From the NCBI RefSeq assembly GCF_000014145.1, contig NC_008255.1, positions 4,170,001 through 4,234,000 of the forward strand: a DNA stretch of 64,000 nt, written 5' to 3'. The notes beneath the pieces are model-generated. The model did no database searches. It was not told the origin of the DNA and saw only the letters and a program-made list of their open reading frames with translations. This DNA is from Cytophaga hutchinsonii ATCC 33406. Its GTDB lineage: Bacteria; Bacteroidota; Bacteroidia; Cytophagales; Cytophagaceae. The position numbers and the translations under genes are program-made. Below, piece after piece: positions 42,619 to 51,385 of this stretch (position 1 is its first letter; each line of letters starts with the position of its first letter).

Positions 42619-45600
42619 ATGATGTTAAAATCTACAAAAGGGCGTAACTGGTTGCTGTCAATTGGCTGCATGCTTACTTCATTTTTTGCTGTTGCGCAAA
42701 AGGATTTGGTTATTTCCGGAGGAAATAACGTATCCAGTTTTGTTTGTGAAAACAAAACGGCTTTTGTTTGGGGGAGCAATGTTGCAGGCCAATTAGGACT
42801 TTTTGATGCATCAGGCAATCCTATAACAGCCACTCCAATTACTTCACCTACAGCAATTACAAAATTTAATGGGCTTGCCTCTGCACCTGACGTTAAGCAG
42901 ATAAACTCTGGTTCAGGCTCTCACTTTGTTGCATTAACTTGTGGTGGCGACGTTTGGGCATGGGGAGTAAATGGAAGAGGACAAATTGGAACAGGAACTA
43001 CCGGAGGTGTAGTAACCATCCCAACAAGGGTTCTTGCCAATACATCTGTTAATGCTACAAACAGGGGGCCCGGTGATATATTAATAAATGCTTCGGTAGT
43101 TTATTCCGGTACGGTAAACTCATTTGCTATTTTGCAGGATGGAAGACTTGTTTCCTGGGGAGGAAATTCCGGAACAGATGAGTCGGATGGCGCACCTTTA
43201 GCTCAGGCAGGTCAGTTAGGTCAGGGCACTGTTACAGATGTTAACAGAGCTAATTATGTATTAACTGCGGCTGGAGTTCCGCTTGAAGGTGTTATTCAGA
43301 TTTTTGCTGGTGACAACGTTGCATATGCGCTGGCAGATCCGGATGGAGATGGGATAGGTACTGTGTATTCATGGGGATTTGGCCAAAAAGGAATGTTGGG
43401 AAGAAATGCCGCAGGAACAGCAAATCCTCTTGCCGGTACTACAGTACAAAGCAGTTTTGCAAGACCTGTTTACTATGCAAATGGTACACCAATGAACAAT
43501 ATTCAGCAATTACAGGCAGGTGACGTTTTTGGTATTGCTTTAGATGTAAATAATTATGTTTGGACATGGGGAAATGGTTATTGGAACAACTCTACAGGTA
43601 ATGCCCCTACAAATACCACTTCTGAACCGCGCAGAGTTATTGCGGGTGGAACAACAGGTGCAAGTAATGATGGCACGTATTTATTAGCTAAGGCAATTGG
43701 CGGCGGTCAGGGTTTTGGCATGGCTGTAACGATTGATGGCAAACCGGTTGCCTGGGGCGGAGGCGGTTGTACAGATGGAGGTGCTATTGGTAATGGTACA
43801 TTAACCGGCTCTACTACAGGTCCTCAATACATTAAATATGGTCCTGGAGCCACAGCTATTCACAGCAATGTTACGTTAATCAACAGAGGCGATACATGGG
43901 GCTTTTATGGCACCGCAGACAACAATTTATATGCCTGGGGATGTAATGCTGTAGGTCAGCTGGGAATTGGAAATACAACCAGTCAGGCTTATGCAACGTT
44001 AATTACTCCACCTACAGGCTGTAGTGTAAGAGATCCTGCACCAACAGTTAATTTAACTCCCGGTGATACAAAAGTTTGTCCGACATTCTCCTTGGTTTTG
44101 AATTCAGGTTTTGTTCCCAATACAGGTCTTGGAGCAAGTTACAGAATTACCTGGTATAGAGGTGCTGTAACGCCAGGCAATATCGTTAAGCAGGGATTGA
44201 CCTCTGTTGCTGCGAACTTAACTTATACAGCAACAGTAGCCGGAACATATACGGTAGTTGTAACATATATTGGCACAAAAGCAGGTTGTAATGTATATGA
44301 AGATGCTACTGACGATGTGGTAATTTCAGTTATTCCTACACCAACAGTAATTAAAAAAACGTTTTGTGGTAATGTAGGTACGGTACAACTGACACCAGAC
44401 CCTTCAGATCCGGCATCCGTAAAATACAACTTTTATGCAACCGCTTCAAGTACTCCTGTTATAGGAACAACTACAGGTTCTGCAGAAGGAACACTGGATC
44501 TTACAGGGATTGCAGCTGATGGCTCTGGCAATAAAACAGTTTATTACAGCAAGTCTTCAGATGGCGGTGGATTGGTATATAGAAGAACTCAAGCGTGTGA
44601 TCCTACATTTCAGCAAACAAATTTTGACCAGGGAAACATAGGCAGATTTAGTCAGGAGTATACGGCCGCAAAACCCGTAACGGTTACTGGCGTCTCTTTT
44701 AATTTACAATATAAGTTTGAAAACACACTGAATGTTGCAGGAACAATGACATTCAGCATTGTAGGTTCAAAATTTACTACTAACGGAACGGGAGGATATA
44801 TTCCGGACAACACCATTGTTTATGGAACACTAACTAAAACTTTCACGGGAACTTCAACTACTACCAACACAACTGTGTTTAAAAGAGACTCAGCAGTTGG
44901 AAGTGTAGCTGTACCGGCAGGAAGATTTTTTATTGTACCGACATCTCTGGTAAGAACTTCTACCGGCGACGGCCAATTTGGATTGGGAATGGGAAATTGT
45001 ACGCAATCATTTCCTATTGTTGATAATTTTGACGGATTAACAGTTTCCAGAACAGGTTCTGTTAAAGACGGCACTCCAAATGCTACTGATCCTGGATTTA
45101 CCTATGATGTAAAATTCCAGTTACCTGCTATACCATGTCCACGTATTGCAGTAGTATTAACACCAAACTGTCCCTGCACCAAACCGTCCGCGGTAACGAT
45201 CACGACCCCGTCTACGGGTACTGTAACGCTTTGTCAGGGTACGGCTCAGAATCTAATCGGCAGTGCAACAGTAACAGCTGCTGCACAGAACACCAACTTT
45301 ACGTATTCGTGGATCAAGGTTTTACCCACCCCTGTAACCACCCCGGTTGCAGCAACGGTAATTGCGCTTCCGGCCAATACACCTACGTCTACCCCGGCAT
45401 TTGCCTTAACGGGCGCGCTAACGGATGCGGGTACCTATACCTTACGTGTAGAGGATGGCAACACAGGGAATGCATCCTGTTATACAGAGGCCAGCGTAGT
45501 GGTAGTCGTGAACGCTACAACAGTTGCGGGTTCCATAGCCGCAGCGCAGACGATCTGTACGGGCGGCGACCCGGTAGCCTTTACCAGCGTAGCAGCTACC

Positions 45601-48600
45601 GGCGGCAACGGGACAACATATTCGTATGTATGGGAAAAATCGATCAACGGAGCAGCGTATGCCGATATCACACCTGCAGTTACTACAGCTACTTTTGATG
45701 AAGGCGTATTAACCAATGCAGGGACAACAGCCATGACGGTTGACTACCGCCGTAAAGTTACCTCGGGGGCCTGTCCGCAGGTCACCACAGCCGCTATCCG
45801 TATCACGGTTAACCCAGCCATTGTTGCGGGCATAGTTGCGGCCGACCAGACGATCTGTTCAGGCGGGGATCCGGCAGCCTTTACGGTAACGGCGGCCCCG
45901 ACAGGAGGCACAGGCACGTATACCTACCAGTGGCAGAGCGCTTCAGCCCTTGCAGGTACGTATACCAATATTTCCTCAGCAACAGGAGCCACCTACGATG
46001 TTCCATCGGGCTTAACAGCAACCACGTATTACAGAAGAGTAGATGCCTCAGGCACCTGTACAACAGTCAACACCAATGTTATCACTGTCACGGTTCAGCC
46101 GGCTTTGGTAGCAGGTTCCATAGCATCGGCCCAGACCATCTGTACAGGCGGCGACCCGGTAGCCTTTACCAGCGTAGCAGCTACCGGCGGCAACGGGACA
46201 ACATATTCGTATGTATGGGAAAAATCCATCAACGGGGCAGCGTATGCCGATATTACTCCAGCCGTAAGCACAGCGACCTTTGATGAAGGCGTATTAACCA
46301 ATACAGGTACAACCGCTATGACCGTAGACTACCGCCGTAAAGTTACCTCGGGAATGTGTTCTCAGGTGACCACCGCAGCGGTACGTATCACAGTTACTCC
46401 GGCCATTGTTGCCGGCGCTATAGCCACCGATCAGGCGATCTGTTCAGGCGGTGACCCGGCAGCCTTTACAGTTCCAACGGCAGCATCGGGCGGTACAGGC
46501 ACCTTTACCTACCAGTGGGAATCCTCGGTTTCACCGTTCACAACCTGGACAGCAATATCCACATCAGGCACAGGCTCTACCTATGATGCCCCATCAGGCT
46601 TAACAGCGACAACCCACTACAGAAGAGTTGTCTCATCAGGTACATGCACTGCAGCCAACACCAACGAAGTGATTGTTACCGTAACACCGACTGTTGCGCC
46701 AGGGGTAACAATCTCCACGCCATCAACGACAATCTGTGCGGGCACAAGCGTAACGTTTACCGCTACGCCAACCAACGCAGGTACGCCTCCGACTTATCAG
46801 TGGTACAAAGGAGCAGTAGGCTCAGGTACGGCGATAGGTTCAGCAACAGGCTCCACCTATACAACCAGTTCGGTAGCCAACAACGACAGCTATTATGTTG
46901 TTGTAACCAGTACGGCAACCTGCCCGAGCCCTGCCACAGCAAGCTCCACAGCGATAGTAATGACTGTAACCACGGTTGTAACCCCTGCGGTAAGCATTAC
47001 AGCAGCACCAGCCGGTACGATCTGCGCCGGCACAAGCGTAACCTTTACAGCGAGTCCGGGCAACGGAGGTACCGCGCCGACCTATGAGTGGTTTATAAAA
47101 AAGACCACAGATGCGGCCCCTGTAAGCCAGGGGGCAGCGAGCTCTGCAGCAGGATCCGATGAGTTCACGCGTTCCAACCTTGGAAACGGCGATGAAGTAA
47201 GCGTTCGTATGGTAAGTAACTCCGGCTGCGTAGTTGCTCCGGGTATAGCCAATTCGAATGTGATCACGATGACAGTTACACCGATCCCTGCCCCGTCGGT
47301 ATCGTTATCAGCCAACAAGAGCACGTTATGTCCATCCGAGACCATTATTTATACAGCCGTTCCGACAGCAGGGGGTGCCGCACCTACCTATGTATGGAAA
47401 AATAACGGCACAGTCATTACAGGCCAGTCGGGCTCAACGCTGACAACCACAGGTACAGCGATCGGCACACCAAACTCCATTACGGTAGAAATGGTAAGCA
47501 ATGCGCCATGCGCGCCTGCAACCCCGGCCGTCTCCACACCGGTAGCCGTAACGGTTACCCCTGTACCGACCTTATCGGTAAGCATCGCAGCAGATAAGAC
47601 CACGATCTGTTCAGGTAATGCGGTTCAGTTTACCGCTAGCGCAACGGGTTCAGGCTCCACACCAGCGCCAACCTATGAGTGGTTCATCGGAGCGGCAGGT
47701 TCAGAAACCAGCCAGGGAGCAGGTTCCACCACGGCGAACCCGTACAGCACAACATCGTTAACGACCACAGCAGCGTTAAGCCCTCAGACCTACAGCATTT
47801 ATGTAAGAGCGACCAGCAATGCAACCTGCGCGAGCACCACTCCGGCACAGTCCGCAGCGGTCACTGTTACGGTAAATGCCGGAGTTGGCGCGGGAACAAT
47901 CACAACAACGTTATTAACGATCTGCAACAACACCGTTCCCGGTGCGATTACTGAAGCAAGCGCTGCCAGCGGAGGCACTTCCCCGACCTATACGTGGGAA
48001 GAATCCATTGACAACGGGGCCTGGGGCCCTGCCACAGGCACTGTAAGCGGTACGGGCTTTACACCGAGCGGCGCCAAAACAGGCACCAAAGTATCCTACA
48101 GAAGAATTGTAACCTATACAAGCATCCCGGCTCCATGCAACACAGCCATGAGCAACATTATCGACATCACGGTTAACCCTGCTTTAGTGGCCGGCGTTAT
48201 CCAGGATGATCAGATAATCTGTTCAGGATTGGTTCCGGCAGCGCTTACCCAGGTAAGCGCGCCAACAGGCGGTACAGGCAGCTATACCTACCAGTGGCAG
48301 AGCAGCAGCACAGGCACAGCCGGTTCGTTCAGCAATATTGGCGGAGCCACCACATCTGGCTATGCACCGGGCGCATTAACGGCAACCACCTACTACCAGC
48401 GCGTGGAAACGTCCGGCACATGCGGGAGTGTCACCGGCAATATGGTAACCATCACCGTATCGACCCCCGAAGTAGTAACAGCCCAGATCAACGATCCGGG
48501 TCAGGTATGCGAGGGTTCAGTGCCGATGGTGTTTACGGCCACCACAACGGGATCCGGTACCTTAACGTATGCCTGGACACTTGACGGAGCACCGGTAGGC

Positions 48601-49782
48601 ACCAACAGCAGTACATACAGCTATAACCCAACCACAGCATCCGATGCAGGCAAAAAAGTAAAAGTAGTTGTAACGACCTCAATCGGCTGTAATGCCGGTC
48701 CTGGTATCTCCAATGAAGTAGCCCTGAATATTGTTGTATCAAGCATGCCTTCGGTAAGCATCACGGGAGCGCCTGCGGTACAGTGTTCCGGTTTACCGGT
48801 CCGCTTTACGGTAAGCAATACCACAGCCGGTGGCAACAATCCGACCTACCAGTGGTTCATCGAATCACAGGCAGGTGTAGCCACCGCAGTAAGCGGGGCA
48901 ACCAATACAAGCTTTACCAGCACAGGCTTAACTGCCGGGGATAAGGTGTATGTGGAACTTACTTCCAATCTTGGCTGCGCACTGGGTACCAACCCGCACG
49001 CTTCCAATAAGATCGCACCAGCGATCCTTGCTACACCGGCTCCGGTGATCAATGAGACACCGCTTCCGATCTGCAGCCCGGAAGGGTTTGAGTTCACCGC
49101 CACAGTAGGAAGTGCAACGCCTCCAAATACGCTGCAGTGGTATAAGGATGGCGTAGCGATAAGCGGAGCAACCACAAGCATCTACAAAGCCTTTGAAAGC
49201 GGACTTTATTCGATAGAGGAGAGCAATGCAGCATGCGGCACGATCTCCACGGAAGTACCGCTTACCGTAATCCAGACGCCGGTAGCCAATGCGGGTTCAG
49301 ATATCACGGTAAAAGAAGGAGAGCAGGTAACGCTGAACGGCAGCGGGGGAGTAATCTACAGCTGGAGCCCGGATACGGGTCTGGATGATGCCAGTTCAGC
49401 CAATCCGAAGTTAACAGCCGATAAGACAATCATGTATATCTTAACGGTTCGTGACGCCACAGGCCAGTGCCATGATGATGATGAAGTAATGGTGTTTGTG
49501 GAGCGTCCGATCAAGGTACCCAATGTAATAACAGTAAACGGTGATGGAGTGAACGATACCTGGGAGATTGAGAACATCGAGAGCTTCCCCAATGCCGAGT
49601 TCCTGATCTACAACCGCTGGGGGAACCTGGTGTGGAAGAGCACAGGGTATCCCAAGGAGTGGGATGCGACCAACTTCCGCAACGGGGAAGTATTGCCCGA
49701 CGGTACCTACTTCTACATCATCGACCTGCACAGTACCATCTATACAGAAGCATACACCGGGTATATACAGGTAGTGAAATAA
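42619..49782 (+). CDS. Giant RCC1-repeat/Ig-like protein with T9SS type B (CHU_C) tail
   Basis: This 2387-residue surface or secreted protein has a signal peptide (MLKSTKGRNWLLSIGCMLTS, then FFAVAQ). Residues about 25-460 are RCC1-type repeats (FVWGSNVAGQLGLFD, VWAWGVNGRGQIGTG, VYSWGFGQKGMLGRN, LYAWGCNAVGQLGIG). From about 470 on come many Ig-like beta modules of 80-100 residues. The last 85 residues are a gliding-motility CHU_C tail, IKVPNVITVNGDGVNDTWEI, then YNRWGNLVW, ending YTGYIQVVK. I start at the ATG at 42619 because the GTG at 42547 precedes a non-signal stretch. From about 45170 the DNA becomes clearly richer in G/C, and internal repeats appear. A PorP/SprF gene follows. Adhesion is likely; the ligand is unknown. 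Confidence 0.9.
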   Translation: MMLKSTKGRNWLLSIGCMLTSFFAVAQKDLVISGGNNVSSFVCENKTAFVWGSNVAGQLGLFDASGNPITATPITSPTAITKFNGLASAPDVKQINSGSGSHFVALTCGGDVWAWGVNGRGQIGTGTTGGVVTIPTRVLANTSVNATNRGPGDILINASVVYSGTVNSFAILQDGRLVSWGGNSGTDESDGAPLAQAGQLGQGTVTDVNRANYVLTAAGVPLEGVIQIFAGDNVAYALADPDGDGIGTVYSWGFGQKGMLGRNAAGTANPLAGTTVQSSFARPVYYANGTPMNNIQQLQAGDVFGIALDVNNYVWTWGNGYWNNSTGNAPTNTTSEPRRVIAGGTTGASNDGTYLLAKAIGGGQGFGMAVTIDGKPVAWGGGGCTDGGAIGNGTLTGSTTGPQYIKYGPGATAIHSNVTLINRGDTWGFYGTADNNLYAWGCNAVGQLGIGNTTSQAYATLITPPTGCSVRDPAPTVNLTPGDTKVCPTFSLVLNSGFVPNTGLGASYRITWYRGAVTPGNIVKQGLTSVAANLTYTATVAGTYTVVVTYIGTKAGCNVYEDATDDVVISVIPTPTVIKKTFCGNVGTVQLTPDPSDPASVKYNFYATASSTPVIGTTTGSAEGTLDLTGIAADGSGNKTVYYSKSSDGGGLVYRRTQACDPTFQQTNFDQGNIGRFSQEYTAAKPVTVTGVSFNLQYKFENTLNVAGTMTFSIVGSKFTTNGTGGYIPDNTIVYGTLTKTFTGTSTTTNTTVFKRDSAVGSVAVPAGRFFIVPTSLVRTSTGDGQFGLGMGNCTQSFPIVDNFDGLTVSRTGSVKDGTPNATDPGFTYDVKFQLPAIPCPRIAVVLTPNCPCTKPSAVTITTPSTGTVTLCQGTAQNLIGSATVTAAAQNTNFTYSWIKVLPTPVTTPVAATVIALPANTPTSTPAFALTGALTDAGTYTLRVEDGNTGNASCYTEASVVVVVNATTVAGSIAAAQTICTGGDPVAFTSVAATGGNGTTYSYVWEKSINGAAYADITPAVTTATFDEGVLTNAGTTAMTVDYRRKVTSGACPQVTTAAIRITVNPAIVAGIVAADQTICSGGDPAAFTVTAAPTGGTGTYTYQWQSASALAGTYTNISSATGATYDVPSGLTATTYYRRVDASGTCTTVNTNVITVTVQPALVAGSIASAQTICTGGDPVAFTSVAATGGNGTTYSYVWEKSINGAAYADITPAVSTATFDEGVLTNTGTTAMTVDYRRKVTSGMCSQVTTAAVRITVTPAIVAGAIATDQAICSGGDPAAFTVPTAASGGTGTFTYQWESSVSPFTTWTAISTSGTGSTYDAPSGLTATTHYRRVVSSGTCTAANTNEVIVTVTPTVAPGVTISTPSTTICAGTSVTFTATPTNAGTPPTYQWYKGAVGSGTAIGSATGSTYTTSSVANNDSYYVVVTSTATCPSPATASSTAIVMTVTTVVTPAVSITAAPAGTICAGTSVTFTASPGNGGTAPTYEWFIKKTTDAAPVSQGAASSAAGSDEFTRSNLGNGDEVSVRMVSNSGCVVAPGIANSNVITMTVTPIPAPSVSLSANKSTLCPSETIIYTAVPTAGGAAPTYVWKNNGTVITGQSGSTLTTTGTAIGTPNSITVEMVSNAPCAPATPAVSTPVAVTVTPVPTLSVSIAADKTTICSGNAVQFTASATGSGSTPAPTYEWFIGAAGSETSQGAGSTTANPYSTTSLTTTAALSPQTYSIYVRATSNATCASTTPAQSAAVTVTVNAGVGAGTITTTLLTICNNTVPGAITEASAASGGTSPTYTWEESIDNGAWGPATGTVSGTGFTPSGAKTGTKVSYRRIVTYTSIPAPCNTAMSNIIDITVNPALVAGVIQDDQIICSGLVPAALTQVSAPTGGTGSYTYQWQSSSTGTAGSFSNIGGATTSGYAPGALTATTYYQRVETSGTCGSVTGNMVTITVSTPEVVTAQINDPGQVCEGSVPMVFTATTTGSGTLTYAWTLDGAPVGTNSSTYSYNPTTASDAGKKVKVVVTTSIGCNAGPGISNEVALNIVVSSMPSVSITGAPAVQCSGLPVRFTVSNTTAGGNNPTYQWFIESQAGVATAVSGATNTSFTSTGLTAGDKVYVELTSNLGCALGTNPHASNKIAPAILATPAPVINETPLPICSPEGFEFTATVGSATPPNTLQWYKDGVAISGATTSIYKAFESGLYSIEESNAACGTISTEVPLTVIQTPVANAGSDITVKEGEQVTLNGSGGVIYSWSPDTGLDDASSANPKLTADKTIMYILTVRDATGQCHDDDEVMVFVERPIKVPNVITVNGDGVNDTWEIENIESFPNAEFLIYNRWGNLVWKSTGYPKEWDATNFRNGEVLPDGTYFYIIDLHSTIYTEAYTGYIQVVK
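45562..45641 (+). repeat. Internal DNA repeat, copy 1 (80 bp identical)
   Basis: These 80 bases are identical to 46147-46226. They are part of a longer similar unit of 585 bp (195 codons) covering two Ig-like modules, repeated head to tail as A-B-A'-B'. A later, more diverged B-type module begins near 48178. Confidence 0.9.
46147..46226 (+). repeat. Internal DNA repeat, copy 2 (80 bp identical)
   Basis: These 80 bases are identical to 45562-45641, offset 585 bases. The surrounding modules are similar but have several silent and coding differences, which points to duplication followed by drift or gene conversion. Confidence 0.9.
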
Positions 49783-49823
49783 AGAATAACAGAATAAATA
49801 AAAAACAATAGAATAATAATAAT

Positions 49824-49901
49824 AACCGGTAAAAGGCATTAAGCAGAGAAATCAATCCTGCAGTCTGCAGTGCTGATAGTGCTGATATTCTTTTACCGGT
49901 T
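49824..49901 (+). terminator. Hairpin between giant cargo and PorP/SprF genes
   Basis: Perfect 12-base arms AACCGGTAAAAG and CTTTTACCGGTT enclose 54 bases that contain the doublet GTGCTGATAGTGCTGATA. A short T run follows. It could partly stop transcription between the two genes or shield the mRNA end. Confidence 0.5.
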
Positions 49902-49939
49902 TTGATAGAGAGAGAAAAAACAATTAAAAGATCGCTTGA

Positions 49940-50896
49940 ATGAAAAAGTCTTATTTGTTATTGTGTTTCATGTTTTGTTGTGCAGTTGGCGCGTTTGCTC
50001 AGCAGCGTCCGCAATACACGCAGTATATGGTTAACCCGTTTTTGTTAAACCCGGCCGTTTCGGGAACAGAAGACTATGCAGATCTGCGGGCAGGTTACCG
50101 CAAGCAGTGGGCAGGTTTTGAAGGATCACCGCGTACCATGTATGTGAGTGCGCATACCAATATCGGCAAGCATTTAGTTACCAATAACCGTTCAAGAAGC
50201 AAGAAAAACGGTTTCCATGGAATCGGCGGTATTATAACCAACGATGCGATCGGAGCCACCAATACGACCACGTTGAGTGCAGCATATTCCTACCATTTGA
50301 AAGTATCCAAAAAGGTATTTGTATCGCTGGGTGCTATGGGTGGATTTAACCAGTTTTCGCTGGATGCCAACAAGCTTCAGCCGGCCTCTCAAGGAGATAA
50401 CCTGATCCAGAGCCAGTCGAAGATGGGTTTAGGGGATATCACAGTTGGTGGCTGGGTGTATTCAGATAAGTTTTACTTTGGAGCCTCTATGGCTCAGCTG
50501 GCACCGAGCTTAACGTTTACACGTACAGGGGAAGCGCTTAACTATCAGCTGGCGCACCATTATTTTGTGATGGCCGGCTATATGATCCCGCTGGGTTATG
50601 ATTTTAAATTCATTCCATCGGTTTGTATCAAAGGGTTAACGCCTGCGCCTTTATCGTTTGATATCAATGCGAAGATCCGTTACAAGGATTTTTTATGGGC
50701 CGGAGTATCGTACAGAAACCGGGATGCGGTAGCGGGTATGGTTGGGATCATCATCAACAATACCTTTGATATCAGCTATTCCTATGACTATGTAACCAGC
50801 GACATTCATAAATATACAGGAGGCTCCCATGAGATTGTGGTAGGGTACCGCTTACGCTCTCAGGGCAGAATCATCTGCCCCTCTAACTTCTGGTAA
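49940..50896 (+). CDS. PorP/SprF-family T9SS outer-membrane protein
   Basis: This 318-residue protein has a signal peptide (MKKSYLLLCFMFCCAVGAFA) and the PorP/SprF start QQRPQYTQYMVNPFLLNPAV, then GTEDYADLRAGYRKQWAGFE. It continues as an outer-membrane beta barrel with strands such as GGIITNDAIGATNTTTLSAA and ending HEIVVGYRLRSQG. In Flavobacterium johnsoniae, SprF supports secretion of SprB, which has a type B sorting domain. Its placement directly after a type B cargo gene implies the same job here, which is inferred from the known pair. Base composition matches the 3' half of the cargo gene. A strong terminator follows at 50917-50956. Confidence 0.9.
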   Translation: MKKSYLLLCFMFCCAVGAFAQQRPQYTQYMVNPFLLNPAVSGTEDYADLRAGYRKQWAGFEGSPRTMYVSAHTNIGKHLVTNNRSRSKKNGFHGIGGIITNDAIGATNTTTLSAAYSYHLKVSKKVFVSLGAMGGFNQFSLDANKLQPASQGDNLIQSQSKMGLGDITVGGWVYSDKFYFGASMAQLAPSLTFTRTGEALNYQLAHHYFVMAGYMIPLGYDFKFIPSVCIKGLTPAPLSFDINAKIRYKDFLWAGVSYRNRDAVAGMVGIIINNTFDISYSYDYVTSDIHKYTGGSHEIVVGYRLRSQGRIICPSNFW

Positions 50897-50916
50897 GAAT
50901 AATATACTCGCAAGAG

Positions 50917-50956
50917 AAAAAAGAGTGGTGCCTGGAATAGCACCACTCTTTTTTTT
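50917..50956 (+). terminator. Rho-independent terminator after PorP/SprF
   Basis: Arms AAAAAAGAGTGGTGC and GCACCACTCTTTTTT enclose an 8-base loop, with T8 at the end. It closes the cargo-partner unit. Confidence 0.94.
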
Positions 50957-50970
50957 GTAGGTGCTAATAA

Positions 50971-51378
50971 ATGTATAAGATGAAACTATTCAAAGATATT
51001 ACGGCGGAAGAAATTAAGCAGGAATGCATACTTGTTGAGGATTTACTGCAGGCATCATTGAATAAAGCATCATTACTACCTGTAGCGCGCCTTGTTGCAA
51101 TAATGACGCTGGAAAAAACATTACGTCATATTTTATATGCTGAGTACAAAACAATAACAAAAATAAAATTCTCTGTTTTAATTGATAAAGGCTGCCAGTG
51201 TGGATATATGAAAACAGACATTGCAGAAGAATTCAGAAAATTAAAAGAATATAGAAATGCGAGTGCGCATCACGGATTAATGTTATTAGACACGATTGAA
51301 ACATATATGCCTGTAAATGAAATTATCCAGCATATACATGACCTGCTGGATAATTTTGCTTTAACAAAAGAAGGGTAA
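50971..51378 (+). CDS. Small HEPN-like protein
   Basis: This 135-residue all-helical soluble protein is not recognised by name. It carries the segment FRKLKEYRNASAHHG, an R-x4-H motif (Arg92 and His97 counted from the ATG at 50980), the hallmark of HEPN domains, many of which are RNases or toxin parts. The surrounding predicted helices (ITAEEIKQECILVEDLLQAS, PVARLVAIMTLEKTLRHILY) also fit. Two ATG starts, 50971 and 50980, are possible. No nucleotidyltransferase (MNT) antitoxin partner lies beside it. It sits between a terminator and the convergent polA gene, with only 7 bases to polA's stop. Confidence 0.55.
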   Translation: MYKMKLFKDITAEEIKQECILVEDLLQASLNKASLLPVARLVAIMTLEKTLRHILYAEYKTITKIKFSVLIDKGCQCGYMKTDIAEEFRKLKEYRNASAHHGLMLLDTIETYMPVNEIIQHIHDLLDNFALTKEG

Positions 51379-51385
51379 TTTTTTA

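Noticed and set aside
45562-46226. Direct repeats that might be CRISPR-like
   Set aside because: Only two copies, 585 bases apart, both within a coding frame. There are no short regular spacers and no cas genes.
45135-48584. Several long open frames in other frames of the giant gene (for example 45135-45698, 46644-47087 and minus 45480-45734)
   Set aside because: They are side effects of the GC-rich repetitive coding sequence. Their products are low-complexity and repeat with the Ig-like modules.
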